A DNA stretch of 24,036 bases from an uncultured Candidatus Melainabacteria bacterium (GCA_934777245.1 CAKVND010000035.1:1-24036), one strand, 5' to 3'. Positions 1-7,764 are shown, numbered from the stretch's first letter. The notes: generated by a model not told the origin, from the sequence alone. Numbers and translations are program-made.

Positions 1-35
1 TGTCTTATCTCTTCCTTAGTCAAATAATTAGGCAT
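1..35 (-). CDS. N-terminal fragment of an unknown gene (runs off left edge)
   Basis: Only the first eleven codons are inside the window, reading MPNYLTKEEIR on the minus strand. The start is supported by a TAGGAGAAG ribosome binding site a few bases upstream of the ATG and by a candidate promoter about 65 bases further upstream. Too little is present to name a family. Confidence 0.55.
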   Translation of the reverse strand, partial: MPNYLTKEEIR

Positions 36-100
36 CAAACTTCTCCTATAATAACCTGTGATAGTCTAACTTAATTCCCCTTAACGGATTTACTTTTTAT

Positions 101-131
101 AATGTACCATGAAACTTTTTAAATTTGTCAA
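101..131 (-). promoter_or_regulatory. candidate promoter for the left-edge gene
   Basis: On the minus strand there is a perfect -35 TTGACA (131-126) and, after a 19-base spacer, TACATT (106-101) preceded by TGG, an extended -10 pattern. The spacer is longer than the ideal 17 bases, so this is a moderate call. It would give a 5' UTR of about 60 nt. Confidence 0.4.
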
Positions 132-188
132 AATGTTTCGTGATGTAAAGATTTTTTTACTTTTATTAAATTCATTAGATAAATCCAT

Positions 189-218
189 AAAAAAACGCGA
201 ACAATGTTCGCGTTTTTT
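189..218 (-). terminator. intrinsic terminator after the 241-585 gene
   Basis: The stem CGCGAAC (196-202) / GTTCGCG (206-212) closes a 3-base loop. It is flanked by an A-tract on the left and a T-tract on the right, so it can act in both directions. It lies about 22 bases past the stop of the minus-strand gene and separates it from the left-edge gene. Confidence 0.85.
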
Positions 219-240
219 ATTTTGTAATTAAACTTTAAAT

Positions 241-585
241 TTAGAAAGGTTTTGTTTGATTTAATTTAGCTCTCAATTCTCTAAATCTTGCAATATCTTC
301 TTGAGTTTTTGGAGTTTCTCTAAACAAAGCTTGCGAAGTAGGATGAACCATACGAATTGAATCCATATGAATTTCTAAAAATTCATATCTTTTTGGGGGC
401 TGATTAGAATTTTTTGCATAAATTTCAACATTTGTTACTGCTAAAAATCTTCTATCAGAATTGTTCAAAAGTTCTGTCAATTGTCTGTTTGCAGCAACTG
501 CGCTTGAAACATATACAGTCCCTTTAATATCATCTGTATCTGTCAAAATAATTACTTCTACTGGTATCATATCTTTGTTTGGCAT
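241..585 (-). CDS. small conserved protein of unknown function (DUF6812-like, tentative)
   Basis: This 114-residue soluble protein has no signal peptide or membrane segment. The first part reads VEVIILTDTDDIKGTVYV, then a stretch on ligand or partner contact of the type RQLTELLNN and RRFLAVTNVEIY, and finally a charged helical tail rich in Arg and Lys. The pattern of short beta strands resembles small conserved proteins I know as DUF6812, but this match is from memory and the role of that family is unknown. The start is well supported by an AGAGAGG ribosome binding site. It is a single-gene unit: a promoter lies at 611-639 and a strong terminator at 189-218. Confidence 0.75.
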   Translation of the reverse strand: MPNKDMIPVEVIILTDTDDIKGTVYVSSAVAANRQLTELLNNSDRRFLAVTNVEIYAKNSNQPPKRYEFLEIHMDSIRMVHPTSQALFRETPKTQEDIARFRELRAKLNQTKPF

Positions 586-610
586 CGAATTTCCTCTCTT
601 ATTATCTACA

Positions 611-639
611 ATTTTATAATAATTTATTCGTTCTGTCTA
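611..639 (-). promoter_or_regulatory. promoter of the 241-585 gene
   Basis: The minus strand shows TAGACA (639-634), a 17-base spacer and TAAAAT (616-611). Each box differs from the sigma-70 consensus at one position. The likely transcription start is about 20 bases before the start codon. Confidence 0.55.
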
Positions 640-744
640 GTGGGAAGATTAAAATGATTACAATTACAACAATTATAACAATAAAAATAAGTAATTATTT
701 TAAATTATATGCCACAGGCACAAATAAAATCATAATGCTTTAAA

Positions 745-773
745 TTGACAAAAAGTAACAAATTTAGTATTTT
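745..773 (+). promoter_or_regulatory. rpsB promoter P1
   Basis: A perfect TTGACA (745-750), a 17-base spacer and TATTTT (768-773) form a strong sigma-70-type promoter. Transcription from here would carry the whole structured leader ahead of rpsB (5' UTR about 175 nt). Confidence 0.65.
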
Positions 774-786
774 GTAACGATTTTAC

Positions 787-815
787 TTGCGAGAAAACTA
801 TGTTTGTAATACGAT
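787..815 (+). promoter_or_regulatory. candidate rpsB promoter P2
   Basis: TTGCGA (787-792), a 17-base spacer and TACGAT (810-815) form a second sigma-70-like promoter directly ahead of the leader structure. Each box matches the consensus at four of six positions. Transcription would begin around 822, inside the 5' arm of the leader's closing stem, so P1 and P2 transcripts may fold differently. Confidence 0.35.
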
Positions 816-923
816 ACTAGTGGTTACACCGGTCGATAGGCTTCGCCCTAGTCCTTGGATAAAAGGGGTGCTGTAAAAGATAATCCTCAGAATCCTTGTA
901 GATGGAGCGGTTTAGCCCGTAGT
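816..923 (+). promoter_or_regulatory. structured 5' leader of rpsB (candidate autoregulatory RNA)
   Basis: The segment 816-831 pairs with 908-923 over 16 positions with 13 pairs: ACTA/TAGT, GGTT/AGCC, then ACACCG/CGGTTT with one mismatch. Inside, TAGG (837-840) and CCTA (847-850) form a hairpin with loop CTTCGC, extended by C834-G851 and possible outer pairs. The interior also carries GGAT and two ATCC copies (883-886, 892-895) that could pair alternatively. The closing stem ends about 18 bases before the AAAGGAGA ribosome binding site. Ribosomal protein operons often have leaders that bind one of their own products, and S2 is the established repressor of rpsB-tsf in enterobacteria. A similar role here is inference. 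I do not recognise it as a known riboswitch class. Confidence 0.55.
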
Positions 924-953
924 AAAACAAGTTAGAAAAAAAGGAGACACAAG

Positions 954-1718
954 ATGTCAGTAGCATCACTTATCGAATTATTAGAAGCTGGCGTTCACTT
1001 CGGACACCAAACACAACACTGGAACCCAAAAATGAAACCATATATTTATGGTGCAAGAAACGGTATCTATATTCTTGATTTAAGAAAAACTACTACATTG
1101 TTAGACGCTGCTTATGATGCAGTTAGAGATTACGCTGCAAAAGGGAAAAACGTTCTTTTTGTTGGTACTAAAAAACAAGCTGCAGAAGTAGTTGCAGAAG
1201 AAGCAAAACGTTCTGGCGCATACTTCATTAACAGAAGATGGTTAGGCGGTATGTTAACAAACTTTGAAACAATCAGAGGCAGAGTTAACAAATTAAGAGA
1301 ACTTGAAGATTTTATCGTTTCAGGTCATGCTGAAAAATTACCTAAAAAAGAACAAGCTCAATTAAACAGACAATTAGCAAAATTGAGCAAGACTTTAGGC
1401 GGTATTAAAGAAATGCGCGGTTTACCTGATATTATCTTTGTTGTAGACCAAGCTAAAGAAGATATCGCTATTGCAGAAGCTAACAAATTAAACATCCCTG
1501 TTATTTGTTTAGCTGATACAAATGCTAATCCAGACGGAATCAACTACATCATCCCTGGTAATGATGACGCTATCCGTTCAATCAAATTGATTACTTCTAA
1601 ATTAGCTGATGCTGTATTAGAAGGTAAACAATTAAGAGAAAACAATGCAAATTCTAAAGGCAAAGTAGAAGCTATTACAGCAGCTGATGCTGGCGTAGAA
1701 GAAACTGCAAACGTTTAA
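954..1718 (+). CDS. rpsB: 30S ribosomal protein S2
   Basis: The 254-residue protein is S2, a component of the small ribosomal subunit needed for S1 recruitment and translation initiation. Family hallmarks are clear: [19 protein letters not shown] near the N-terminus, [21 protein letters not shown] around residues 69-76 and [11 protein letters not shown] at 93-103, followed by the coiled-coil insertion and [10 protein letters not shown]. The length is slightly above the E. coli protein because of a short low-complexity tail. A consensus AAAGGAGAC lies 6 bases before the ATG. It is followed by tsf, the classic rpsB-tsf order, and is preceded by tandem promoters and a folded leader. Confidence 0.98.
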   Translation: MSVASLIELLEAGVHFGHQTQHWNPKMKPYIYGARNGIYILDLRKTTTLLDAAYDAVRDYAAKGKNVLFVGTKKQAAEVVAEEAKRSGAYFINRRWLGGMLTNFETIRGRVNKLRELEDFIVSGHAEKLPKKEQAQLNRQLAKLSKTLGGIKEMRGLPDIIFVVDQAKEDIAIAEANKLNIPVICLADTNANPDGINYIIPGNDDAIRSIKLITSKLADAVLEGKQLRENNANSKGKVEAITAADAGVEETANV

Positions 1719-1730
1719 TTAAGACTTTAA

Positions 1731-1899
1731 GTTGAAAGGTTGAAAAGTTGAAAAGTTCATTTTATTTACTTCGTTCATATCAGTAACAGTAAGAACTTAT
1801 AAACTTTTTAACCTTTTTTAATAGTTATTTATACAGGTGAAAATGAGCGGTAGCGAATAAAACGAACCATTCAACTTTTCAACTGTTAAACATTTCAAC
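1731..1899. repeat. imperfect 169-bp palindrome between rpsB and tsf (MITE-like or attenuator-like)
   Basis: The left arm 1731-1778 and right arm 1843-1899 are inverted copies at roughly 80% identity with one extra block in the right arm. Aligned cores are GTTGAAA, AGTTGAAAAGTT, GTTC(A/G)TTTTATT and a terminal TCAT. The left arm starts with three tandem octamers GTTGAAA(A/G). The loop (about 64 bases) is AT-rich with no open reading frame. Several arm differences leave G-T wobbles, others A-C mismatches. It lies wholly in the operon gap, so a long hairpin would form in the mRNA. It could be a decayed miniature inverted-repeat element or a regulator of tsf expression. Confidence 0.6.
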
Positions 1900-1924
1900 T
1901 CAATAAAATAAGGAGAAAATTAAC

Positions 1925-2788
1925 ATGAATATTACAGCTACAATGGTAAAAGAACTTCGTGATAAAACCGGTGCAGGCATGATGGATGCTAAAAAAGCAT
2001 TGGTTGAAGTTGATGGCGATATGGAAAAAGCAATGGAAGTTCTACGTCAAAAAGGTATGGCTTCTGCTGATAAGAAAATGGGTAGAATCGCTGCTGAAGG
2101 TAGAATCGGTTCTTTCGTTAATGAAACAGCCGGCGCTATGATTGAAGTTAACTGCGAAACAGACTTCGTTGCTAAAAACGCTGAATTCATCGAATTAACA
2201 AACGGTTTAGCTCAAATGGTTGCAGAAACTAATCCTGCTGACGTTGACGCTTTATTAGCTTCAGTTTGCCCTAAATGCAACAAACCGGTTGCTGACGTTA
2301 TTAAAGAAAAAATCGCTTCAATCGGTGAAAAAATCACTGTTAGAAGATTTGTTAGATACGAAGGCAACGTTGCAACATATATCCACAACGGTAAAATCGG
2401 TGTTCTTCTTAATACAGATGCTAAAGATGAAGTTTTGGCAAAAGATGTTTGCTTACACATCGCATCTTCAGCTCCTGAATTCGTTTCAAGAAAAGACATT
2501 CCTGCTCACGTAATTGAAGAAGAAACAAGAATTGAAATGGGTAAAGAAGACTTAGCTAAAAAACCTGAACAAATCAGAGCTAAGATTGTTGAAGGCAGAG
2601 TTAACAAATTAATGGCTCACAGATGCTTAGTTGAACAACCATTTGTTAAAAATCCAGAACAAACAATTGAACAATTAATCTCAGGTAAATTCAACATCGT
2701 TAAGTTCGATAGATTCGTTCTTGGCGAAGGTCTTGAAAAGAGAAACGACAACTTTGCTGATGAAGTTATGAGCCAATTAGGCAAGTAA
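1925..2788 (+). CDS. tsf: translation elongation factor Ts
   Basis: EF-Ts (287 residues) is the cytosolic guanine nucleotide exchange factor that recycles EF-Tu from the GDP to the GTP form. The N-terminal UBA-like domain reads MVKELRDKTGAGMMDAKKAL, and the exchange-core motif CETDFVAKNAEF includes TDFV at residues 79-82. The length equals that of full-length bacterial EF-Ts (E. coli 283). A CPKC pair at residues 115-118 in the core domain is a minor oddity that could bind metal or be redox-active. The AAGGAGA ribosome binding site is at ideal distance. It shares the rpsB transcript, separated by the 169-bp palindrome, and ends at a strong terminator. Confidence 0.97.
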   Translation: MNITATMVKELRDKTGAGMMDAKKALVEVDGDMEKAMEVLRQKGMASADKKMGRIAAEGRIGSFVNETAGAMIEVNCETDFVAKNAEFIELTNGLAQMVAETNPADVDALLASVCPKCNKPVADVIKEKIASIGEKITVRRFVRYEGNVATYIHNGKIGVLLNTDAKDEVLAKDVCLHIASSAPEFVSRKDIPAHVIEEETRIEMGKEDLAKKPEQIRAKIVEGRVNKLMAHRCLVEQPFVKNPEQTIEQLISGKFNIVKFDRFVLGEGLEKRNDNFADEVMSQLGK

Positions 2789-2810
2789 TTTAATTAGTTT
2801 TAAATATTTA

Positions 2811-2843
2811 AATCGGTTGTTTCTTAGAAACAACCGATTTTTT
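2811..2843 (+). terminator. rpsB-tsf operon terminator
   Basis: A 13-bp perfect stem AATCGGTTGTTTC (2811-2823) / GAAACAACCGATT (2827-2839) with loop TTA runs into six T residues. It lies 22 bases after the tsf stop and just before the end of the convergent membrane-protein gene. Confidence 0.93.
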
Positions 2844-2864
2844 AATGCTTATGAACCTTTTAAA

Positions 2865-3512
2865 CTAATTACTCTTACCAGCTCTATAACCGCAATATGT
2901 ATAAATTAAAGGTAAAAATGATTCTAAATGCAATTTATCGGCACAAGGAAATTTTGCCAAAACCAAAGCACCAACAGCGTCATCTACGTTTGCAACACAA
3001 TCAAGCAATGTCAGTTTTCTATCCGGTTGTTTGTCATGCGGATCAGAAATAACATTTGATAAAGAAGCTGCACCATACATTCCAACTAGTAATCCACTCA
3101 ACATTGCCGAAATTTTTCCAAAGGTATTATTAAAATGCTTGCTACCTTCCGCTAATTTTAAACATCCGCCTGCAATCCAAGTCGGTATTGAAGCATTAAA
3201 AAATTGAAACAAACCTTCTTTTAGTTTATTTTGATTTGTTGTTTTATTTTCACCAATCATACCAACGGCAACACTTCCTGCGATAGAAGTTGCGGATAGT
3301 GTAATCATATCAGACAAATTGTAATTTAATTTTAAAGGATTTTTAATTTTACGTTTTTTCATCATAACAGCCATTGGAATTGCAGTTCCTATAACTGCAC
3401 CAAAGCCGGCTTTTAACTTGTCATCAAGCGTAATATCACGCTCATTAGCTTTATGACGCAATGAGGATAGTTGTTGGTTGAAACTCAAATTGTTGGATAC
3501 ACGACTAATCAT
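2865..3512 (-). CDS. multi-pass membrane protein of unknown function
   Basis: I do not recognise this 215-residue protein. It has a short basic N-terminus, then hydrophobic, Gly/Ala-rich segments at about residues 35-51, 69-87, 104-121 and 133-152, with weaker ones near 172-187 and 199-207. This predicts four to six membrane passes. The cluster MKKRKIKNP after the first segment fits a cytoplasmic positive loop. There are no transporter or enzyme motifs. The start follows a modest TAAGGT site. It is transcribed toward tsf, and the two converge at the tsf terminator. The dxs terminator lies just upstream, so it is its own unit. Such small Gly-rich membrane proteins seem common in this lineage, but that is from memory. 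Confidence 0.7.
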   Translation of the reverse strand: MISRVSNNLSFNQQLSSLRHKANERDITLDDKLKAGFGAVIGTAIPMAVMMKKRKIKNPLKLNYNLSDMITLSATSIAGSVAVGMIGENKTTNQNKLKEGLFQFFNASIPTWIAGGCLKLAEGSKHFNNTFGKISAMLSGLLVGMYGAASLSNVISDPHDKQPDRKLTLLDCVANVDDAVGALVLAKFPCADKLHLESFLPLIYTYCGYRAGKSN

Positions 3513-3578
3513 AATTTACCTTAAATACATACTAGCTAGAAAACAGTTTAAATGCAAATTAATAATAATTATTATTGC

Positions 3579-3616
3579 AAAAAAGCGTACGCTTCAATTG
3601 TAACGTACGCTTTTTT
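3579..3616 (-). terminator. intrinsic terminator of the DXS-like gene (bidirectional)
   Basis: AAAAAAGCGTACG (3579-3591) pairs with CGTACGCTTTTTT (3604-3616) around a 12-base loop. On the minus strand this is a stem followed by a U-tract, 15 bases past the stop of the DXS-like gene. Confidence 0.88.
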
Positions 3617-3630
3617 ATTAATTAGTTATT

Positions 3631-5400
3631 CTATAAACAAGCTTTAATGTCTTCAACAATTAATTCCGGCGTCAAATGATAACGTGTATAAAGTTCTTCA
3701 ACAGAAGCTCTATCAGTAAATTCTTTTTTAGCCCCGAAGTTTAAAACTTTCATTTCAGAATTACCGAAGTATCTGGCGATTTTTTCACCGAAACCACCAT
3801 CTAAAACACCGTCTTCTAGTGTTATTACAACCTTATGATTAGCTTTCAAGTTTTCCATAAGCTCTTTATCAACGCCGGTTATAAATTTAGGATTAATCAA
3901 AGTTGCTTCGATTCCCAGTTTTTCATTTAGTAAAGCTTTAACTTTTTTGCCTAAGTGGAAGAAATTACCAAGACCTAAGATTGCAACTTCTGAACCGCTT
4001 TCAACAACTTGATATTTGTTCAAAATTGAATAATCAGTTTTATCTTCAACGCCAGAAGAGTGAACTTCGCCGAATGGAACTCTGATTGCAACAGGTCTGT
4101 CTTTTTGTTCAACTGACCAATCAAGCATTTTTACGTATTCTTCTTTGCAAGTTGGTGCAAGATAAACCATATTTGGAATATTACTGATAAGCGGAATATC
4201 AAAAATTGTTAAGTGCGTAGCATCCATGCCGGTAATTGCCCCCCAGAATACAAGGATTGTTGCCGGATTATTATTCAACGCTAAATCTTGTGATAATTGG
4301 TCATAAGTTCTTTGTACAAAAGAACTCATAACGCCCAAAATTGGCTTGCCTCCATTTTTTGCAATACCTGAAATGAATGCAATTGCGTGTTCTTCAGCAA
4401 TACCAACATCTGTATAATGAATTCCGGCTTTATCTCTAAATGCAGGTGTGAAACCTGATACAGCAGGTGTTGCAGGAGAAATCGCAATTACGGTATTGTC
4501 TTCATTATATTTGTTTTCAATATAATCTGCCGTAATAGAACCATAATCTTCTGTTTTAGAATTTTGCGTGATATTATCTTTTTTGTCTAAAGTCCCAGGT
4601 AAAATCCAATGATATTTTTCTTTATCAAGTTCAGCAGCTTCAAATCCCTTACCTTTTATTGTGCGTAAATGAATTAAAACCGGATGATTTGAATCTTTGA
4701 CTTTATTGAACAAATCAATCATTGCTTGAATATCATGACCATCATTTAAATAATGATATTCAAAACCCAAAGCTTTAAAGAAGTTACATTCAGCTTCGCC
4801 GTTTGTATCTCTCAAAAGTTTTAAATTTCCGTATAAACCGCCTTCATTTTTTGCAATAGACATGTCATTGTCATTTACGATAACAATAATATTGCTTCCT
4901 AAAACGGCTGCATTATCTAAGCCTTCAAACGCTTCACCACCGCTTAATGAGCCATCACCGATAATTGCAACGATATTTTCTTTTCCACCTCTTAAATCTC
5001 TACCTTTAGCAAGACCGGTTGCCAAACTTACAGATGTTGAAGTGTGTCCAACTTTAAATAAGTCGTGTGCGCTTTCTTCCGGAGCTGTGTAGCCTGTGTA
5101 TTTCATGTAGTTTTCAGGATTTGTAAAACCTTCTTTTCTACCGGTCAAAATTTTATGCGGATAACATTGGTGCGAAACATCAAAAACAAGTTTATCGATA
5201 GGAGAATTGAACACGTAATGCAAAGCAATGGTTGCTTCCACAAATCCTAAATTTGGGGCTAAGTGTCCGCCTATAGCATTTACTTTTTTTATGATAAGTT
5301 CACGCATTTCTGCAGAAAGAATATTCATCTCTTCTATGCTTAATCTTCTTAAATCGGCAGGATTGTTCACGTTGTCTAAAATTTTTAATGTAGTTTCCAT
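3631..5400 (-). CDS. dxs: 1-deoxy-D-xylulose-5-phosphate synthase, short divergent form
   Basis: This 589-residue thiamine-diphosphate enzyme belongs to the transketolase/DXS superfamily. DXS condenses pyruvate and glyceraldehyde 3-phosphate, the first step of the MEP isoprenoid pathway and a supply for thiamine and pyridoxal. Visible are GGHLAPNLG with His46, FDVSHQCYPHKILTGR, KVGHTSTSVS, the ThDP/Mg motif GDG (148-150) with NDN (176-178), and catalytic Glu336 in GIAEEHA. It is shorter than the usual 620-640 residues. The segment that reads DRAGxVGxDGxTH in canonical DXS is FWGAITGMDATH here, so the Arg is missing. This resembles the short DXS-like group known from several Firmicutes, whose true activity is less certain. 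AAAGGAATTAG precedes the ATG. It is a single-gene unit, divergent from the pilin gene. Confidence 0.85.
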   Translation of the reverse strand: METTLKILDNVNNPADLRRLSIEEMNILSAEMRELIIKKVNAIGGHLAPNLGFVEATIALHYVFNSPIDKLVFDVSHQCYPHKILTGRKEGFTNPENYMKYTGYTAPEESAHDLFKVGHTSTSVSLATGLAKGRDLRGGKENIVAIIGDGSLSGGEAFEGLDNAAVLGSNIIVIVNDNDMSIAKNEGGLYGNLKLLRDTNGEAECNFFKALGFEYHYLNDGHDIQAMIDLFNKVKDSNHPVLIHLRTIKGKGFEAAELDKEKYHWILPGTLDKKDNITQNSKTEDYGSITADYIENKYNEDNTVIAISPATPAVSGFTPAFRDKAGIHYTDVGIAEEHAIAFISGIAKNGGKPILGVMSSFVQRTYDQLSQDLALNNNPATILVFWGAITGMDATHLTIFDIPLISNIPNMVYLAPTCKEEYVKMLDWSVEQKDRPVAIRVPFGEVHSSGVEDKTDYSILNKYQVVESGSEVAILGLGNFFHLGKKVKALLNEKLGIEATLINPKFITGVDKELMENLKANHKVVITLEDGVLDGGFGEKIARYFGNSEMKVLNFGAKKEFTDRASVEELYTRYHLTPELIVEDIKACL

Positions 5401-5449
5401 TCTAATTCCTTTCTGACAATGTTATATAAAAAACTCAACTAATTATTTT

Positions 5450-5477
5450 ATAATATCATAATACAATTTAAGAACAA
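5450..5477 (-). promoter_or_regulatory. candidate promoter of the DXS-like gene
   Basis: On the minus strand TTGTTC (5477-5472), a 16-base spacer and TATTAT (5455-5450) lie about 50 bases ahead of the start codon. The AT-richness of the gap makes chance matches easy. Confidence 0.4.
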
Positions 5478-5514
5478 CTATCAGACAAACAACCATTGTT
5501 TGTTTAAAAGAAGG

Positions 5515-5543
5515 TTCACAATTAGTTTAAAATATGTTATTAT
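5515..5543 (+). promoter_or_regulatory. promoter of the pilin-like gene
   Basis: TTCACA (5515-5520), a 17-base spacer and TATTAT (5538-5543) preceded by TGT form a sigma-70 promoter with an extended -10. The transcript start would be about 33 bases before the ATG. Confidence 0.55.
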
Positions 5544-5582
5544 AAAAGAAAATTAATTCTTATACAACACAGGAGAGCTTAT

Positions 5583-6383
5583 ATGAAAAAAACTGGATTT
5601 ACTTTAGCAGAAGTATTGATTACACTTGGTATTGTTGGCGTGGTTGCAGCATTAACAGCTCCGGCTTTAGTACAAAATGCAGGTTCTGCGCAAATCGGGC
5701 CAAAACTGGCAAAATCTATATCAACCTTCGAAGTAGCTAATGAAAATCTATTAAGCGATACAGGCGCTTCTACTATATTAGGCTCTGGCGCTACCAGTGG
5801 CGATAAGACTACTGGAGCAGCAAATTATATAGATCATTTATCAAATTATATGAAGATAAATTATGCGAGCGAAGCTAATCTGGACAACACTTCAAAATAT
5901 GCATCTTTGTTAACTGACTATAATGGAAATAAGATTTCAGATTCTTACACTAACTCATCAGATGATGAAAAAAAAGATGATGATCTGACGTTAACACCTT
6001 CTATATTATACTCTAAACCAATAAAGATACTCTCAGCAGCAAAGAATATTGGTCTAATGAAAGATGGAATTATTTATGGCATTTATTTAGAGTCAGATAA
6101 AGATAAATTCACTGGAGCCACAACAGGTCTTTTAACAGGTTCTACTGCTCATAAACAACAAGTAGGAACCTTAATTATCGATATAAATGGTTATACAAAG
6201 CCTAATAAAGTTGGAAAAGACATTTTTGCATTTGCATTAATGGCTGATGGTTCATTATCACCTGTAGGTGCTAATAATGAATGGAATACCAGCGGCACAG
6301 AATGTAACGCAACAAAAGTCGTTGACGGATATACTTGCGCAGGATCTGTTTTAGAAAACAACTTAAAGGTTATTTATCAATAA
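5583..6383 (+). CDS. type IV pilin-like protein (prepilin N-terminal cleavage/methylation domain)
   Basis: The 266-residue protein opens with MKKTG|FTLAEVLITLGIVG. This is a class III signal: prepilin peptidase would cut after Gly5, expose Phe6 for methylation and leave Glu at mature position 5. The hydrophobic helix (about residues 6-29) anchors it in the membrane before assembly. The rest is a Ser/Thr/Asp-rich globular head. Two cysteines near the C-terminus (in GTECNA and GYTCAG) probably form the disulfide loop usual for pilins. It may be a minor pilin or a pseudopilin of a secretion or DNA-uptake system. No other pilus genes lie nearby. The start follows AGGAGAG, and the gene has its own extended -10 promoter. 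Confidence 0.88.
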   Translation: MKKTGFTLAEVLITLGIVGVVAALTAPALVQNAGSAQIGPKLAKSISTFEVANENLLSDTGASTILGSGATSGDKTTGAANYIDHLSNYMKINYASEANLDNTSKYASLLTDYNGNKISDSYTNSSDDEKKDDDLTLTPSILYSKPIKILSAAKNIGLMKDGIIYGIYLESDKDKFTGATTGLLTGSTAHKQQVGTLIIDINGYTKPNKVGKDIFAFALMADGSLSPVGANNEWNTSGTECNATKVVDGYTCAGSVLENNLKVIYQ

Positions 6384-6427
6384 TTAGAAATTTTTGTTAA
6401 AATGTAAATTTTTGTAAAGATTTTTAT

Positions 6428-6433
6428 TATAAT
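6428..6433 (+). promoter_or_regulatory. perfect -10 box ahead of the coiled-coil gene
   Basis: A perfect TATAAT stands 77 bases upstream of the coiled-coil gene, in the gap after the pilin gene. No convincing -35 box lies 16-18 bases upstream, and no terminator separates the two genes, so readthrough from the pilin promoter is also possible. Confidence 0.3.
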
Positions 6434-6504
6434 CCTAAAGTTTTTGCAAAATATGCCGATAACAGTAGTACAAGGGAAAACTATATAAGGACAAAAGTAC
6501 TACA

Positions 6505-7692
6505 ATGGGAATGGCAGCATCACAAGCTAGATTATTAACTCTAACGAGTAGGCTCCACGATGTAGAATACAAGGCACAAAACATCGAGAGTCAAAAGATA
6601 GCTTTGGCAACTCAACAAGACGAGTTATACCAAACCTATTGTGATGCTTTAGATGCTAAAAAAATTCAAGTTAATTTTAACACTGATAATGGTTCTACTA
6701 AAGCTGTTGATGCATGTTTTGCAACAGTTTGTACATATAATGAGAACAGAACAACTGATTACACAATAAGAGATGCAAAAACAGGAAGAGTAATTGTTGA
6801 TGCTGATGTTTATAATACTTATACGCAAGGAAAATTCCGCGATAAGTATTCTTTTGCGTGGGCAATGTTAGGTATGGGCGCGAACTACAGTTATACTGAT
6901 GCACAAAACGGAGACACATACGGTCAGGGAACTGAAGTTGGTATTGGTACAAATTTATATGGAGAATATGGTTCTGAAAGCACAGAAGGCGAAGGCAATT
7001 TGTTTATGACAGATGCCGAACGTTATGCTTTTGAAAAAGCAAAAGAAAGCAATCCGAAATCAACACTTGTTAGTTTATACGATGAATTAGTAAAAGTTGC
7101 AAATGATAGTAATGCAACAAAAAGTGATAAACAAGAAGCTTTAAGTGCATTTAGAAAGAAATTGTATTCTGATAAATCCATTCTAAACGATACTTATGAT
7201 TACATGAGACGTGATAAAAATACTTCAGCAGAAAATGTAGAATACGACAATTCATTTGACGAGACAATAGATCAAAACAAGTTTAATTACTATGCTCGTT
7301 TATTTGAACAAATTCAAGCTTCAGGCGGATGTCAAAAAATTGAGACTGCCTATGCTTCCGGTGATGAAGGTAAAGAATGGTTCAACAATATGGTTTCATC
7401 CGGAAGAGTATTAATAGATGTTTACAATAAAAACAAAAAAGAATGGCAAGAAACCAGCGTAGCTACAAGCACAAATGAAAATAATTTGTCTGAAACTTCT
7501 GATGATACTGATTTAAAAAAAGCAGAAGCAACTTATGAATACGAATTAAAGAAAATTAATGCTAAAGATACAAAATACGATAAAGAATTAAGCAAATTAG
7601 AAACCGAAAGAAATGCAATAAAAACAGAAATGGATTCTATTAAAAAAGTAAAAGATGATAATATCGATAGAACATTCGGTATATTCTCATAG
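6505..7692 (+). CDS. coiled-coil protein of the MGMAASQARLL family, unknown function
   Basis: The 395-residue protein starts MGMAASQARLLTLTSRL, a motif I associate with a protein family repeated in gut Gastranaerophilales genomes. Its function is unknown to me. Residues 1-50 form a predicted amphipathic coiled coil. The middle (about 70-320) is acidic and Gly/Tyr/Asp-rich with no enzyme motif. The C-terminal 60 residues are again coiled coil (KKAEATYEYELKKINAK, then a run of Lys/Glu heptads) ending DRTFGIFS. Helical ends around a variable middle recall flagellin- or filament-like exported proteins, but there is no signal peptide. This comparison is speculative. The AAGGAC site lies 12 bases before the ATG. 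A second ATG two codons in is an alternative. It ends at the terminator at 7734-7762. Confidence 0.8.
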   Translation: MGMAASQARLLTLTSRLHDVEYKAQNIESQKIALATQQDELYQTYCDALDAKKIQVNFNTDNGSTKAVDACFATVCTYNENRTTDYTIRDAKTGRVIVDADVYNTYTQGKFRDKYSFAWAMLGMGANYSYTDAQNGDTYGQGTEVGIGTNLYGEYGSESTEGEGNLFMTDAERYAFEKAKESNPKSTLVSLYDELVKVANDSNATKSDKQEALSAFRKKLYSDKSILNDTYDYMRRDKNTSAENVEYDNSFDETIDQNKFNYYARLFEQIQASGGCQKIETAYASGDEGKEWFNNMVSSGRVLIDVYNKNKKEWQETSVATSTNENNLSETSDDTDLKKAEATYEYELKKINAKDTKYDKELSKLETERNAIKTEMDSIKKVKDDNIDRTFGIFS

Positions 7693-7733
7693 ATGTAAGA
7701 TTTTTATTTTTCCCTTTTTCCCTTTTCCCTTAG

Positions 7734-7762
7734 CCACTTCTAACAAAAGTGGTTTTTCTTTT
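7734..7762 (+). terminator. intrinsic terminator after the coiled-coil gene
   Basis: CCACTT (7734-7739) pairs with AAGTGG (7747-7752) around a 7-base loop and is followed by TTTTTCTTTT. A pyrimidine tract made of three TTTTCCC-like units (about 7701-7731) precedes it. Confidence 0.75.
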
Positions 7763-7764
7763 AT

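Noticed and set aside
816..923. tRNA, SRP RNA, RNase P RNA or a known riboswitch in the rpsB leader
   Set aside because: None of the conserved sequence cores of these RNAs that I know is present.
2212..2513. Open frames on both strands inside tsf
   Set aside because: They have no ribosome binding sites and overlap a clearly conserved gene; they are shadow frames.
3561..3576. 16-bp perfect palindrome AATAATAATTATTATT
   Set aside because: It is simple A/T sequence that palindromes easily by chance in this composition.
7701..7731. Pyrimidine tract of TTTTCCC-like units before a terminator
   Set aside because: It is short low-complexity sequence with no matching element elsewhere in the window.
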